Shown piece by piece: positions 54,989 to 63,437 of a DNA stretch of 64,000 nt (positions within the stretch are counted from its first letter, which is position 1; each line of letters starts with the position of its first letter). The stretch is from the NCBI RefSeq assembly GCF_001421505.1, contig NZ_LMKL01000004.1:507003-571002 (forward strand), read 5' to 3'. This DNA comes from Sphingomonas sp. Leaf17 (lineage in GTDB: Bacteria > Pseudomonadota > Alphaproteobacteria > Sphingomonadales > Sphingomonadaceae). The translations under genes and the position numbers were made by a program. The notes below the pieces were generated by a model, which saw nothing but the letters and a program-made list of their open reading frames with translations, was not told the DNA's origin and ran no database searches.

Positions 54989-56521
54989 ATGCTGCAATTC
55001 CAACCTCTCGAAACGTCGACGCATTCGACTGAGAAGGTCACGCCTTCTCCCCGTATTTCAGCGCGCGCGGTATGCGAGGCGCTCAACGACGCAGAACAGA
55101 AGCTGGCGTGGTGCATGCGGGTCGTCGGCGCATTGTCCGGCTACAGGTTCGACGAGGCGACAGGTGAGGATGTCATCGAGTTTCAGCAGCGTCTCTATCG
55201 GATCATTGCCGATCTCGAAGCGCTGTACCGGCGAATCAAGCGCGAAGAGAAGAGGTTGATCGGCGCCAAAGCGCGATACATTCCCGTTTGGTTCGCCAAG
55301 CGCATGGCCCAGCTTTCGGCTTACTCGAAGAAACTGCGCGACGGCTTAACGTTGGCTCGCGCCGTTGGCGACGGTTTCGTCTGGTTCTTCTACGAGCGCG
55401 ATCCGCAGTTGATCGAGGAGCATTTGAAGCTGCAGCCGCAACTGCTGCTGCCACCCGACCTCGGCGCCGCCGGTGAGCGCATCCTTCTGGAAAACCTGAG
55501 GGGTGTGGACGGCAAGTTCATGCTCTACCACGGTATTACTTCGCTGCTGCGGATTGGCGACTTTTCATTCGTCGACATGACCAGCTTGCGGGTTGCGTGC
55601 CTAGCCGAACTTAAGACCACTCGGATCGACCCGCAACGGATCAACCTGTCGCTCTCGATCATCTCCGGTGACAAGGATCAAATCCCTAAATTTCCCGTGC
55701 GCGAGCCAAGTGAACCGCGGGAGCCGGCGCCGCCGCTGTCAGCCCCAATGCAGGCTCGGTTCGAGCGGCAGCGAAAGGTGATGCAGGATTCGATCGTTGC
55801 CGCGAAGGAGGTCCGGGACGGGCTGACGATCAGCGGCGACCTCGGCTTTCACTACCGCGAATTGGAAGACGTCGTTCGGCGCAGCCACGCGCGCACATTC
55901 GAATATGTGAAGGCAGGCGACGGATTGATCATCGGCGCGTGGCGCATTCCAGGTTCGAGATCCTATGGCGCGCCTTCGCCAAAGCGGCTGATCAAGTGCA
56001 TGCCCGAAGTCGCGAGCGACATGCCGGCATGGACGACGAAGATTCTCGACGCAGGCAGCACTTGGAATTCGGTCGCGTATGGAGGGCTCGGGGGGGATGA
56101 CAGTCTGAAAGCCCGCTCCACCGGGCTGCCGTTCTTCGCGTGGCCGGTGAATCCGCAGGTTCTTGCCGATATCGCGTTCGAACGCGTCATCATCATTACG
56201 CTGTTTAACGCCGGACACCTGATCAAGCGGCTTCATGCCAGCGGATATGAGGTTGAACTTGACGAGGGGGGCCAGCTGAGGCGCGCGACGAAGCAGGTCG
56301 ACAACAAACTGATCGAGCTTGAGAACTACAGCTATTTTATGTCGCTGGTGCCCTGGGCGCTGATGACCGAGGATGCGGTCATGTCCATGATCGAGCAAAC
56401 CATCGAGGCGACGAAGTCGGTGCCGCTCGACAAGCATCCCGCCAAAGTCGAGTTTAGGCCGGTGATCAGACGAAGCTCGGCACGCGATGACCGCCTAACC
56501 AGAAAGCGGGTGCCGGGTTGA
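54989..56521 (+). CDS. Predicted PD-(D/E)XK nuclease-like protein of unknown family
   Basis: 510 residues from ATG 54989 (a GTG one codon earlier is possible). The stretch LRIGDFSFVDMTSLRVACLAELKTTR near residues 185-210, read in two halves, has the Asp-x(n)-Glu-x-Lys layout of PD-(D/E)XK nucleases (Asp in SFVD or GDF, then ELK). The first 130 residues are helical and basic; the central part is proline/charge-rich (PVREPSEPREPAPPLSAP). No membrane helix. First gene of a three-gene plus-strand cassette ending near the attachment repeat. Nuclease activity is inferred from one motif. Confidence 0.55.
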   Translation: MLQFQPLETSTHSTEKVTPSPRISARAVCEALNDAEQKLAWCMRVVGALSGYRFDEATGEDVIEFQQRLYRIIADLEALYRRIKREEKRLIGAKARYIPVWFAKRMAQLSAYSKKLRDGLTLARAVGDGFVWFFYERDPQLIEEHLKLQPQLLLPPDLGAAGERILLENLRGVDGKFMLYHGITSLLRIGDFSFVDMTSLRVACLAELKTTRIDPQRINLSLSIISGDKDQIPKFPVREPSEPREPAPPLSAPMQARFERQRKVMQDSIVAAKEVRDGLTISGDLGFHYRELEDVVRRSHARTFEYVKAGDGLIIGAWRIPGSRSYGAPSPKRLIKCMPEVASDMPAWTTKILDAGSTWNSVAYGGLGGDDSLKARSTGLPFFAWPVNPQVLADIAFERVIIITLFNAGHLIKRLHASGYEVELDEGGQLRRATKQVDNKLIELENYSYFMSLVPWALMTEDAVMSMIEQTIEATKSVPLDKHPAKVEFRPVIRRSSARDDRLTRKRVPG

Positions 56522-56639
56522 ATGGCGTTCGATCGCAATAGCGACGATGATCCGCAGTTGAACGCGGATAGCCGCCGCGGCTTTCGTGTTACAGCAATGC
56601 GTGCAATCCCAGAGCCGCCGGACAAACATAGGACGATTG

Positions 56640-57914
56640 GTGATCTTCGACGACGAACTCGGATGGCCCGACTGGGTCGATGGCATGCAGGAGAAAGGCA
56701 GGCACGCGATCAACGGCAACGATCCGCGAAAAGTCTGCGCCCGCTGCTTCAACGACAACGGGATCGGCAAAGCTATCGAATTGCTGGCCACGGCGAAGAA
56801 GTGCGACTTCTGCGAGCGACTATACCGCTCGGAGAAGGCCGCACGGATCACCGAGGTCGCCGCATATATCATGGGCTGCCTGCTGCAGGACTACGACATC
56901 CCAGAGAACGTGCTGTTCCTCGATCACGAAAGCGAGAACGGCTGGGCCGGCACGACCTACGACCGGTGGGAGCTGGTCCAGGACTATCTCGAGGGCGAGT
57001 GGGAGGCGATCGAGGCGCTGATCGAGTGCGTGACGACCGACACCGAATGGTGCGAGGCCGATCCGGGGCGGTTCCTGCCCGGCCGCCAGCTCGGCGCGAG
57101 CTGGGACAGCTTTAGCCGCTACGTGAAGCACCGGTCGCGCTTCATGTTCATGCGCGAGGACGAAGCGCCGCGCGGGATCATGGACGAGCCTGACGACAGC
57201 ACCGTGCCGACCACGCGCATGCTCGACCTGCTCGGCCAGGCAGTCGTCGCCGCCGGGCTGCTGCGCACGGTCAAGGCGGGGACCCGTGTCTACCGCGCAC
57301 GACCGGTAAAGGACGGAGAGGCATGGCACACCGGGCCCGGCGCGCTTGGTCCTCCTCCGATCAGCGACACCGGGCCACCGGCCGGCCGCATGAACCCAGC
57401 CGGAATCCCCATCCTCTACGGCGCGCTCACGCCTGACACCGCTCTCCAGGAGGCCCTCGAAAGTAACGGCCGGGTCGCGCGCGGCGTATTCTCGCCGCTG
57501 CGGCCGCTCGCCGTCCTCGACCTGAGCCGGCCTTCCGAACTCCCAAGGGTCGGCATCTTCGACAACGTCACGCGCGCTCGCCGCGGGCTCGCGGTCTTCC
57601 TATCGTCGTTCATCGGGGACATCGCGCGCACCACTGAGCGCGATGGGCGCGAGCACATCGACTACGTGCCAGCTCAGATCGTCACCGAGTACTTCCGGCG
57701 GGTGTTCCGCACGCCAGACGGCGGGCGGCTGGACGGCATCGTCTATCCCAGCACTCGCGACCCGGACGGGCGCAACGTCGCGCTGTTCCTCGGGCGCGAC
57801 GACGTCTGCGAGCTGTCAAACTGGGGCGAGACGCTCCGCTTCCACCCACGCCTCACCCGGCGCTTCACTGTCACAGCCGCGGATGGCGTGGTGACCGGCT
57901 GGACACCGGCATGA
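56640..57914 (+). CDS. RES-domain protein with zinc-ribbon/HEPN-like N-terminus
   Basis: About 424 residues from GTG 56640, which has AGGA upstream; a GTG at 56586 is the alternative. N-terminus has VCARC and KKCDFC (zinc ribbon) followed by a helical region, as in the HEPN/RES N-terminal family. C-terminal RES domain (about 225-400): RVYRARPV, GRMNPAGIPILYGALTPDTALQEAL, HIDYVPAQIVTEYFRRVF and DGIVYPSTRDPDGRNVALF carry the conserved Arg, Glu and Ser. RES toxins cleave or phosphorolyse NAD+. No Xre-type antitoxin is adjacent. Overlaps the next gene by four bases. Confidence 0.8.
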   Translation: MIFDDELGWPDWVDGMQEKGRHAINGNDPRKVCARCFNDNGIGKAIELLATAKKCDFCERLYRSEKAARITEVAAYIMGCLLQDYDIPENVLFLDHESENGWAGTTYDRWELVQDYLEGEWEAIEALIECVTTDTEWCEADPGRFLPGRQLGASWDSFSRYVKHRSRFMFMREDEAPRGIMDEPDDSTVPTTRMLDLLGQAVVAAGLLRTVKAGTRVYRARPVKDGEAWHTGPGALGPPPISDTGPPAGRMNPAGIPILYGALTPDTALQEALESNGRVARGVFSPLRPLAVLDLSRPSELPRVGIFDNVTRARRGLAVFLSSFIGDIARTTERDGREHIDYVPAQIVTEYFRRVFRTPDGGRLDGIVYPSTRDPDGRNVALFLGRDDVCELSNWGETLRFHPRLTRRFTVTAADGVVTGWTPA

Positions 57915-59998
57915 GACCGCCACACCCGGGCTCCGATAAGCAAAGCGCCCCCGGTCCCAGCGTTCCGCTGGAGGGACTACCAGTGAATGGCGAGAAGGCG
58001 GCTCGTAGCGAGCAGGCGGTATTCGACGATCTCGAGACCCTCTGCGCGACCTCCGGCTTCGTCCACGCGCTGGCCGCCATCGCCGTGCGCGACAACATGA
58101 TTGTCTACGCGGGCGCGATGACGCCGGCGGCCATGGCGGCCTCCTATGCGCGCGAACGCACGGTCCGAACCGAGTTCACCACGCTGCTCGGTCTGATGAT
58201 CAAGCATCCGGTCGACTTCTCCGCAGCGGATCCGAAGGTGGTCGACGACCTCGTCACGCGAGCCAGCACGCTGCTAGAAGAGCTGCACGACCGCCTGCGT
58301 CAGCCAATGTTCGACGCCATCATCGGTGGGATGAGGGCGCGGGAGGCGGGGCTGGAGGTGCCGGCGGAGACCATCTTCGCGCGCGGGGACGTGCTGCGCG
58401 AGCCGATCTTCTATGGCGGCGAGTCAGCCTACAGCTTCCAGTTCCTCGAACTCGCGCTCGAACGGTACACGCCGGACGACGGGTGGCTCAGGGCGAACAA
58501 GGGGTTCGGCATCGCCGAGGCGCACGCCGTCGCGCGCGCAACGGGCCGACTGCCGACGACCAGGCTGAGCCGGCTCCTTCCGGGGAGGCGGAAGGATCCC
58601 GACTGGGCGCGGAACGCCCTGGACGCCTTCGCGCTGACGCTCGAGGAGATCGCCGCCGAGGCAAGGGTCGGAACCGACGTCGCGCAGGACGTGCTGGACG
58701 CCTTCACCGCGCCCGCATCGCCGACGAACGCGGAGTTCAAGGCGCTCGGCGATTTCAACCTGGCGGCGGCCTGTCCGCTCGTCCGCACACCCGACGGCCG
58801 CTACCTGTCGCTCCAGAGCTACGGCCTCTACGAGTCGCTCTACGACTCACCCTTTTACTGGATGCACGCGGATGCGGGCTACCGCGCAGAGGCGTCGAAG
58901 CACCGGGGGGCATTTACCGAGGATTTCGTCGCCCGGAGGCTAGCGGAAGTGTTCGGACCGGCGCGCGTGCACCGCGGCGTCGCGATCAAACGGGGTACCA
59001 AGCACGTCACCGACATCGACGTGCTCGTGACCTTCGCCGACCGGGCGATCGTGCTCCCGTGCAAGTCCAAGAAGCTGACGCTGGCCGCCCGCAAGGGCAA
59101 CGACCTCCAGCTGCGCAGCGACTTCAAGAAGTCCGTGCAGGACGCCTACGACCAGGCGCGGGTCAGCGCTGACTCACTGCTGGACCCTTCGCTGACCTTC
59201 CTCGACGCCCAGGGTGCGCCACTCGCGGTCTCGAAGCTGCGGACGATCTACCCGGTCTGCGTCGTATCCGACAGCTATCCGGCGCTCACCGTCCAAGCGC
59301 GGAGCTTCCTCACGCACACTGCGGACGAGATCGTGCGCCCGCCGATCGTCACCGACGTGTTCCTGATCGACGTCATGGCGGAGATGCTGTCCAGCCCACT
59401 CCGGCTCCTGAGCTACATTGACCGGCGCGTCTCCTACACCGGGCGGCTGAATTCGATGAACGAGCATGCCATCCTGGGCTTCCATCTCTCGCAAAATCTG
59501 TGGCTGGAGGAGGAATATTCCATGGCCATGATCGACGACACCTGCGCCACCGACCTGGACGCAGCGATGACGGTGCGACGGGAGGGCGTTCCGGGATCGC
59601 CCACACCGGACGGCGTGCTGACCCGGTTCGCACGGACGCCCGTGGGCCGTATCCTCGCTGCAATCGAGCACCGGGAGAGCGTCGCCGAGGTCGACCTCGG
59701 CTTCCTGCTGCTCACCTTGGGCGAGACCGCCGTCAAGGACCTCGGCAAGGGCCTGGAGGCCGTCGCGGCGCGAACCCGGAAGGACGGACGCACCCACGAC
59801 TTCACGCACATCTTCGCCGAGGGCGAGGCAGGCCTGACCGTCCACTGCAGCTCACTGCCCAACGCGGAGGCTATCCCCGAACTCCGCCGCCACTGCGAGA
59901 ATAGGAAGTACATCCACCGCGCGGGAGCATGGCACGGGCTGCTCGTACGCGCGGAGGACGGTCTTCCGAAGCTGGGGATCGAACTGCGGTTCCCCTGA
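57911..59998 (+). CDS. Nuclease-fold-like protein, ends at TGA before in-frame SEC-C motif
   Basis: 695 residues from ATG 57911 (ATGA overlap with the RES gene) or 671 from GTG 57983, which has a strong GGAGGG site 7 bases upstream. About residues 335-420: FTEDFVARRLAEVFGP, HVTDIDVLVTFADRAIVLPCKSKKLT and RSDFKKSVQDAYDQA resemble NERD-like/PD-(D/E)XK domains; the usual Glu or Gln before the Lys reads P-C-K here. N-terminal 300 residues are helical and unassigned. The frame continues after TGA 59996-59998 into a SEC-C zinc motif, so the natural product may be longer. Confidence 0.65.
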   Translation: MRPPHPGSDKQSAPGPSVPLEGLPVNGEKAARSEQAVFDDLETLCATSGFVHALAAIAVRDNMIVYAGAMTPAAMAASYARERTVRTEFTTLLGLMIKHPVDFSAADPKVVDDLVTRASTLLEELHDRLRQPMFDAIIGGMRAREAGLEVPAETIFARGDVLREPIFYGGESAYSFQFLELALERYTPDDGWLRANKGFGIAEAHAVARATGRLPTTRLSRLLPGRRKDPDWARNALDAFALTLEEIAAEARVGTDVAQDVLDAFTAPASPTNAEFKALGDFNLAAACPLVRTPDGRYLSLQSYGLYESLYDSPFYWMHADAGYRAEASKHRGAFTEDFVARRLAEVFGPARVHRGVAIKRGTKHVTDIDVLVTFADRAIVLPCKSKKLTLAARKGNDLQLRSDFKKSVQDAYDQARVSADSLLDPSLTFLDAQGAPLAVSKLRTIYPVCVVSDSYPALTVQARSFLTHTADEIVRPPIVTDVFLIDVMAEMLSSPLRLLSYIDRRVSYTGRLNSMNEHAILGFHLSQNLWLEEEYSMAMIDDTCATDLDAAMTVRREGVPGSPTPDGVLTRFARTPVGRILAAIEHRESVAEVDLGFLLLTLGETAVKDLGKGLEAVAARTRKDGRTHDFTHIFAEGEAGLTVHCSSLPNAEAIPELRRHCENRKYIHRAGAWHGLLVRAEDGLPKLGIELRFP

Positions 59999-60166
59999 AA
60001 GCCGGACGCGGCGCTTGACGCCGCCACCCGCGCCGTCGTCGCCCGCGACGCCGCGAGGAAGGCGGCCGCGCCCGGCGCCGCCGCGGGCCAGCGCGCGAAG
60101 CTCGGGCGAAACGACCCATGTCCGTGCGGAAGCGGCAGGAAGCACAAGCGCTGCTGCCTCACTTGA
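59999..60166 (+). pseudogene. In-frame SEC-C zinc-motif extension beyond the TGA
   Basis: Same frame as the upstream gene: 55 sense codons, an Ala/Arg-rich linker followed by [20 protein letters not shown] and two more residues, then TGA 60164-60166. The CxC...CC zinc motif is the typical C-terminal end of SEC-C proteins, so this was probably one protein of about 751 residues, interrupted by a nonsense change, a sequencing error, or read through on purpose. Confidence 0.7.
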
Positions 60167-60546
60167 GCGGCGGCCGCTCCGGATAGGCAGCGGCACGCGA
60201 ACGTTGTGCCGTTCGACTTCGCTATTGACCGATGGCTGGCCGTCACGATGTCCGCTGAACGAGCGGCCGGAAGCGCCATTCAGCGCTCCAAAGCGGCCGG
60301 GCCGTAATCCACCATCTAAACCTTCAAATATGCGCCCGAACAATAAGCCGTTCGATCCGGACGTCGCCTGCTGAGCGTCGCGCCGCGGCAGAATCGTGCG
60401 AGCTGTGCTAGAGCAGTCTCTGGCGATCACGCCGATGCGATTGATGCCGTGGCGGCCGTTTGGCGGCTTTTTCAGGATAACACTCGACTGTATCACACAA
60501 TCGAGTCACAAGGGTGCCGCGATCCTGCAAGAACCGCGGAAATCCG
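60167..60546. other. Noncoding gap before distal attachment repeat
   Basis: About 380 bases, no credible gene. Words such as GATGTCCGCTGAACGAGCGGCC near 60250 resemble recurring sphingomonad intergenic DNA. Ends at the degraded tRNA half. Confidence 0.45.
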
Positions 60547-60595
60547 TTGGTTTGGGGCTACGGTATTTCGGGTTCGAATCCTGTCTCCCCGACCA
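60547..60595 (+). repeat. Attachment repeat, right copy, with degraded tRNA-Pro half
   Basis: 60571-60595 is identical to the last 25 bases of tRNA-Pro. Upstream, TTGGTTTGGG (60547-60556) matches the anticodon stem-loop (25054-25063, 9 of 10) at exactly the same distance, with a poorly matched 14 bases between. So the original crossover segment probably ran from the anticodon loop to the CCA end. Confidence 0.88.
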
Positions 60596-60642
60596 TCATC
60601 CGCTAAGTAATTGATTTCTCGTCGCTAACATGGCGATCGGGA

Positions 60643-62703
60643 ATGGTTGTACCCACGACTGTACCCATCGTTGTACCCATTGGGGGCGATGGATTGGGCT
60701 TACCGAACCTCAAGCTGCGCGGTGGCAGCTATCACTGGCGCAGGAAGATCACCGTGGCCGGCGTGGCGGTGCCGCTATCTCTGTCGCTCGGCACAGGGAA
60801 TTATCAACGCGCCCGGTGTATGGCAGACAGACTTGGTGCGACGGTCGAAAGTTTGCGTGTGGCCTATGGTCAATCGACGGGGCTGACCCCCGATCAGCTG
60901 AAGCGGGTGTTCAGCGATGCCCTGCGCTGGCAATTGCAGCGTATCGAGCAGGATCAGATTGGCAGCCCCGCCCGGTCGGAAGATCACGCCACGATCAATT
61001 CCATCTATGCCGAAGCCTGGGCGTTCCTTGGGCACAAGGGCGTCGAAGCACGCTGGACACCAGACGAGCATGACCGATTGATCGATGCCGGCTGGAGCAA
61101 GGAGCGCGCGAAGGCAGTGGCGGATCTCGTGTTCGATCTCCAGAACGGTAATCCGGTTTCGAAGGCGCAGCTCGACAGCTACAGTGAGGCATTCGGCATC
61201 GCCTCCACGCGGGACAACCTCGCGCGGATGGCGCGGACGATCTGCTCGGCTCGTGCGTCGGCATGCCGCGAGGCAACTGCCCGCCTCCCCGTTGGCGACG
61301 ACGACATGGCGCAATGGATCGACGAGGCATTGGTCGATTATACGCCATTCGCCTTCGAACAAGCCGAGCGACGACCCGTTTCGTTGACTGCATTGAACCC
61401 AGAGCAATCCGCGCCGACGGCACGGGAAGCTGTCGACATTAATGAGGCGCCCCCATCACCGGCTCTGAAGCGCCCAAAGAAGCGTCTGCTCGACGCGGCC
61501 GAGGAATGCGTCACGGCCTATCAGAAAGCCGGCGCCTGGGACGCGGACTCGATGAAGCAGGTGCGCACAGCATTGCGGCTGTTCGATCATGCCTGCGGCA
61601 GCGGCATCTACATCGAAGACTTGGAGCAGTCGCACGTCCGCTCTTTCACGACCCTGTGTCGGTCGTTGCCGAATCGCTGGGGCCGCACCCGCGAAGAGCA
61701 AGCCGGCGGCATCGCTGCCAGCTTGATGCGGGCGGCAACCATGCCACCGGCCGATATCGGCATCAGCCAAGCGACCATCAACAAGCACCTGACATGGGTC
61801 ACGGCCGTTCTCGCCCATGCGGCAGGCGAGGATGACGATCCGGAAGCCCATCGGCCGGCGAAGCCGCTTTCTTTCACGGTGGCACGAGCCGGCATAGGCA
61901 AGACATCGCGCAAGGCGAAAAAACGAGATCGCGACAAGCGAGCCAATTGGACGATACAGGAGGTCGCCAAGCTTTTGTCCGCACCGGTTTGGACAGGCGC
62001 GTCAGGGATCGACCGCCGCCTGAAACCGGGCACCGAGATCATTCACGACGCCTGGTATTGGATGCCGCTCATGCTGCCCTTGTATGGCGGCCGCAGTTCG
62101 GAACTCGCCGGACTGGGACTGGCGGAGGTGCACGAACTGGAGCCGATCCCCTACTTCCGGATCGAATATACCGAAGATCGCGCACTCAAGAATATTCAAT
62201 CGATCCGTAGGCTACCGATCCATCCCGAACTGATCCGCCTCGGGTTCATCGATTACGTGACGCAATTGCGAGCAGCGGGTTGCACGCTGCTGTTCCCGGA
62301 AATGAAGTCACCGAAATCGACCACTTTTGCCGGGACGTTCTACAAGTCCATCTTCGAACCACTGCGCGATTGGGCATTCCCCAAAGGCACGCTATGGCGC
62401 CACCGCGCTGGCGGTGCATGGAAGGACAAAGACGTGCATAGTTACCGCGGCCTGGCAACGACAATGATGAAAGGTCGCGTCACCAGCGAAGTCCGCTGCG
62501 ACCTGTTTGGCCATGAAGGCGAAACGGAAACCGCGCGCACCTATGACGAGGAGGCAGAGCTTTCTATCAAGCTCGAGGCACTACAGCTATTGACGCCCAT
62601 TACCGCGCATATCCAACCGAGCCATCCAATCAACATCAGACCGGTTCATCGACTAAGGCATCGGAGTCGTGCATCAACTTTACGTCTCAGCCCAACTGCT
62701 TAA
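60643..62703 (+). CDS. int: Tyrosine recombinase/integrase, second element
   Basis: 686 residues from ATG 60643, 48 bases after the right attachment repeat. Same architecture as the first integrase: arm-binding GGSYHWRRKITVAGVAVPLSLSLGT at the N-terminus, helical middle, catalytic domain with Arg in YGGRSSELAGL (about 482), HxxR in HSYRGLATTMM (about 599) and H/Y in FGHEGETETARTYDEE (Tyr about 633). The first residues are encoded by a three-copy 12-base repeat. It appears intact. Its own distal att site is not in the window. Confidence 0.93.
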   Translation: MVVPTTVPIVVPIGGDGLGLPNLKLRGGSYHWRRKITVAGVAVPLSLSLGTGNYQRARCMADRLGATVESLRVAYGQSTGLTPDQLKRVFSDALRWQLQRIEQDQIGSPARSEDHATINSIYAEAWAFLGHKGVEARWTPDEHDRLIDAGWSKERAKAVADLVFDLQNGNPVSKAQLDSYSEAFGIASTRDNLARMARTICSARASACREATARLPVGDDDMAQWIDEALVDYTPFAFEQAERRPVSLTALNPEQSAPTAREAVDINEAPPSPALKRPKKRLLDAAEECVTAYQKAGAWDADSMKQVRTALRLFDHACGSGIYIEDLEQSHVRSFTTLCRSLPNRWGRTREEQAGGIAASLMRAATMPPADIGISQATINKHLTWVTAVLAHAAGEDDDPEAHRPAKPLSFTVARAGIGKTSRKAKKRDRDKRANWTIQEVAKLLSAPVWTGASGIDRRLKPGTEIIHDAWYWMPLMLPLYGGRSSELAGLGLAEVHELEPIPYFRIEYTEDRALKNIQSIRRLPIHPELIRLGFIDYVTQLRAAGCTLLFPEMKSPKSTTFAGTFYKSIFEPLRDWAFPKGTLWRHRAGGAWKDKDVHSYRGLATTMMKGRVTSEVRCDLFGHEGETETARTYDEEAELSIKLEALQLLTPITAHIQPSHPINIRPVHRLRHRSRASTLRLSPTA
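60649..60684 (+). repeat. Three 12-base repeats at integrase start
   Basis: GTACCCA begins at 60649, 60661 and 60673, giving VPTT-VPIV-VPIG in the protein. May be coding only, or arm-type integrase sites next to the attachment repeat. Confidence 0.55.
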
Positions 62704-62767
62704 AGATCCGCCGCTATCTGGCGGTTGCGCGGCTCGTCGAACTTGGCGAAACACAGCAGCAGGACCG

Positions 62768-63334
62768 TCAGGCCGGCAGAAGCCCGGCCGCGCGGTAGCT
62801 GTCGATCATCGTGTCGAAGAGTGCGATATCCGCACGACCCCTTGCGAATAGCTGCGCGCCGGAGACGGCCGCATAGATCGCCTTTGCCCTGGCCCTGCTT
62901 TCGCCCGGTTCGACAATGTTGGCCTCGACAAGGAGCTTGCTCAGCCAGTCAACATTGACGTCAGCGAAACTCTGGACCTCGACTTTTACCGCGTCTGGAA
63001 GGTCATCATATTCCGCCGCCATGAAACTCGACAGGCAGATGCGGTTGTCGTTCGACAACGACGTGCGGAAAATTTCTGGATAGCGGCGAAGCGCACCAAG
63101 AGGCTCTGATGCCTCATCCGAAATCACCACCAACTGCTTGACCGTATCCTCCCAATAGCGTCGCGCTACCGCCGCACCGAGATCGGCCTTCGTCGCGAAA
63201 TGATGATGAATGCTCGGTGCCTTGATCCCGACCTCGGAGGCGATGTCGCGAAAGTTCAGGCCGTTATAGCCGCGCGCCATGGCGCTTCGCCTTGCTGCGG
63301 CGAGCACTGCCTCTCTCGAATTCGACACTGCCAT
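62768..63334 (-). CDS. TetR-family regulator
   Basis: 188 residues from ATG 63334 (MAVSNSREAVLAAARR). HTH: NFRDIASEVGIKAPSIHHHFATKADL. C-terminal part similar to YxaF/LmrA-like TetR proteins. Divergent from a GST gene with two dyads between, so it probably represses both. Whether this lies in the second element or the core chromosome cannot be told. Confidence 0.9.
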   Translation of the reverse strand: MAVSNSREAVLAAARRSAMARGYNGLNFRDIASEVGIKAPSIHHHFATKADLGAAVARRYWEDTVKQLVVISDEASEPLGALRRYPEIFRTSLSNDNRICLSSFMAAEYDDLPDAVKVEVQSFADVNVDWLSKLLVEANIVEPGESRARAKAIYAAVSGAQLFARGRADIALFDTMIDSYRAAGLLPA

Positions 63335-63357
63335 CGCCCCGCTTACTCCGCCAACCG

Positions 63358-63428
63358 ACCAATTGGTAGATAGGGGTTGACCATCAGGAGGCAACCGCCC
63401 ACCTGAGAGACTACCGATCACTTGGTAG
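63358..63428. promoter_or_regulatory. Operator-like dyads between tetR and GST genes
   Basis: Perfect palindrome ACCAATTGGT at 63358-63367 and CTACC...GGTAG at 63411-63415/63424-63428; both contain TTGGTAG. Likely TetR sites overlapping the GST promoter. Confidence 0.55.
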
Positions 63429-63437
63429 GTACGCCTA

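Larger units (their letters stand above)
25103..60595. mobile_element. Genomic island integrated at tRNA-Pro
   Basis: About 35.5 kb bounded by 25-base direct repeats of the tRNA-Pro 3' end, with a tyrosine integrase gene beginning about 110 bases inside the tRNA end. Carries mobilisation-type genes (MobA/MobL-like relaxase, TraL-like NTPase, Rep-like HUH protein), metal resistance, an efflux/oxidoreductase set, a beta-glucosidase and a putative nuclease/RES cassette next to the distal repeat. No type IV secretion genes seen, so it would need a helper if mobile (integrative mobilisable element by inference). Confidence 0.88.

Noticed and set aside
56522..57115. Frame starting ATGGCG right after the stop of the 54989 gene
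   Set aside because: Overlaps the RES gene in another frame and its product is Arg/Gly-rich without motif; the RES frame has clear domains.
60401..60480. Possible tRNA or small RNA around GCTAGAGCAGTCTCTGGCG
   Set aside because: No acceptor stem or conserved T-loop could be matched; only the 60547-60595 tRNA fragment is recognisable.
25103..60595. Type IV secretion or complete conjugation machinery
   Set aside because: No VirB4, VirD4 or other mating-pore proteins seen among the island genes, so the island is not called a full conjugative element.
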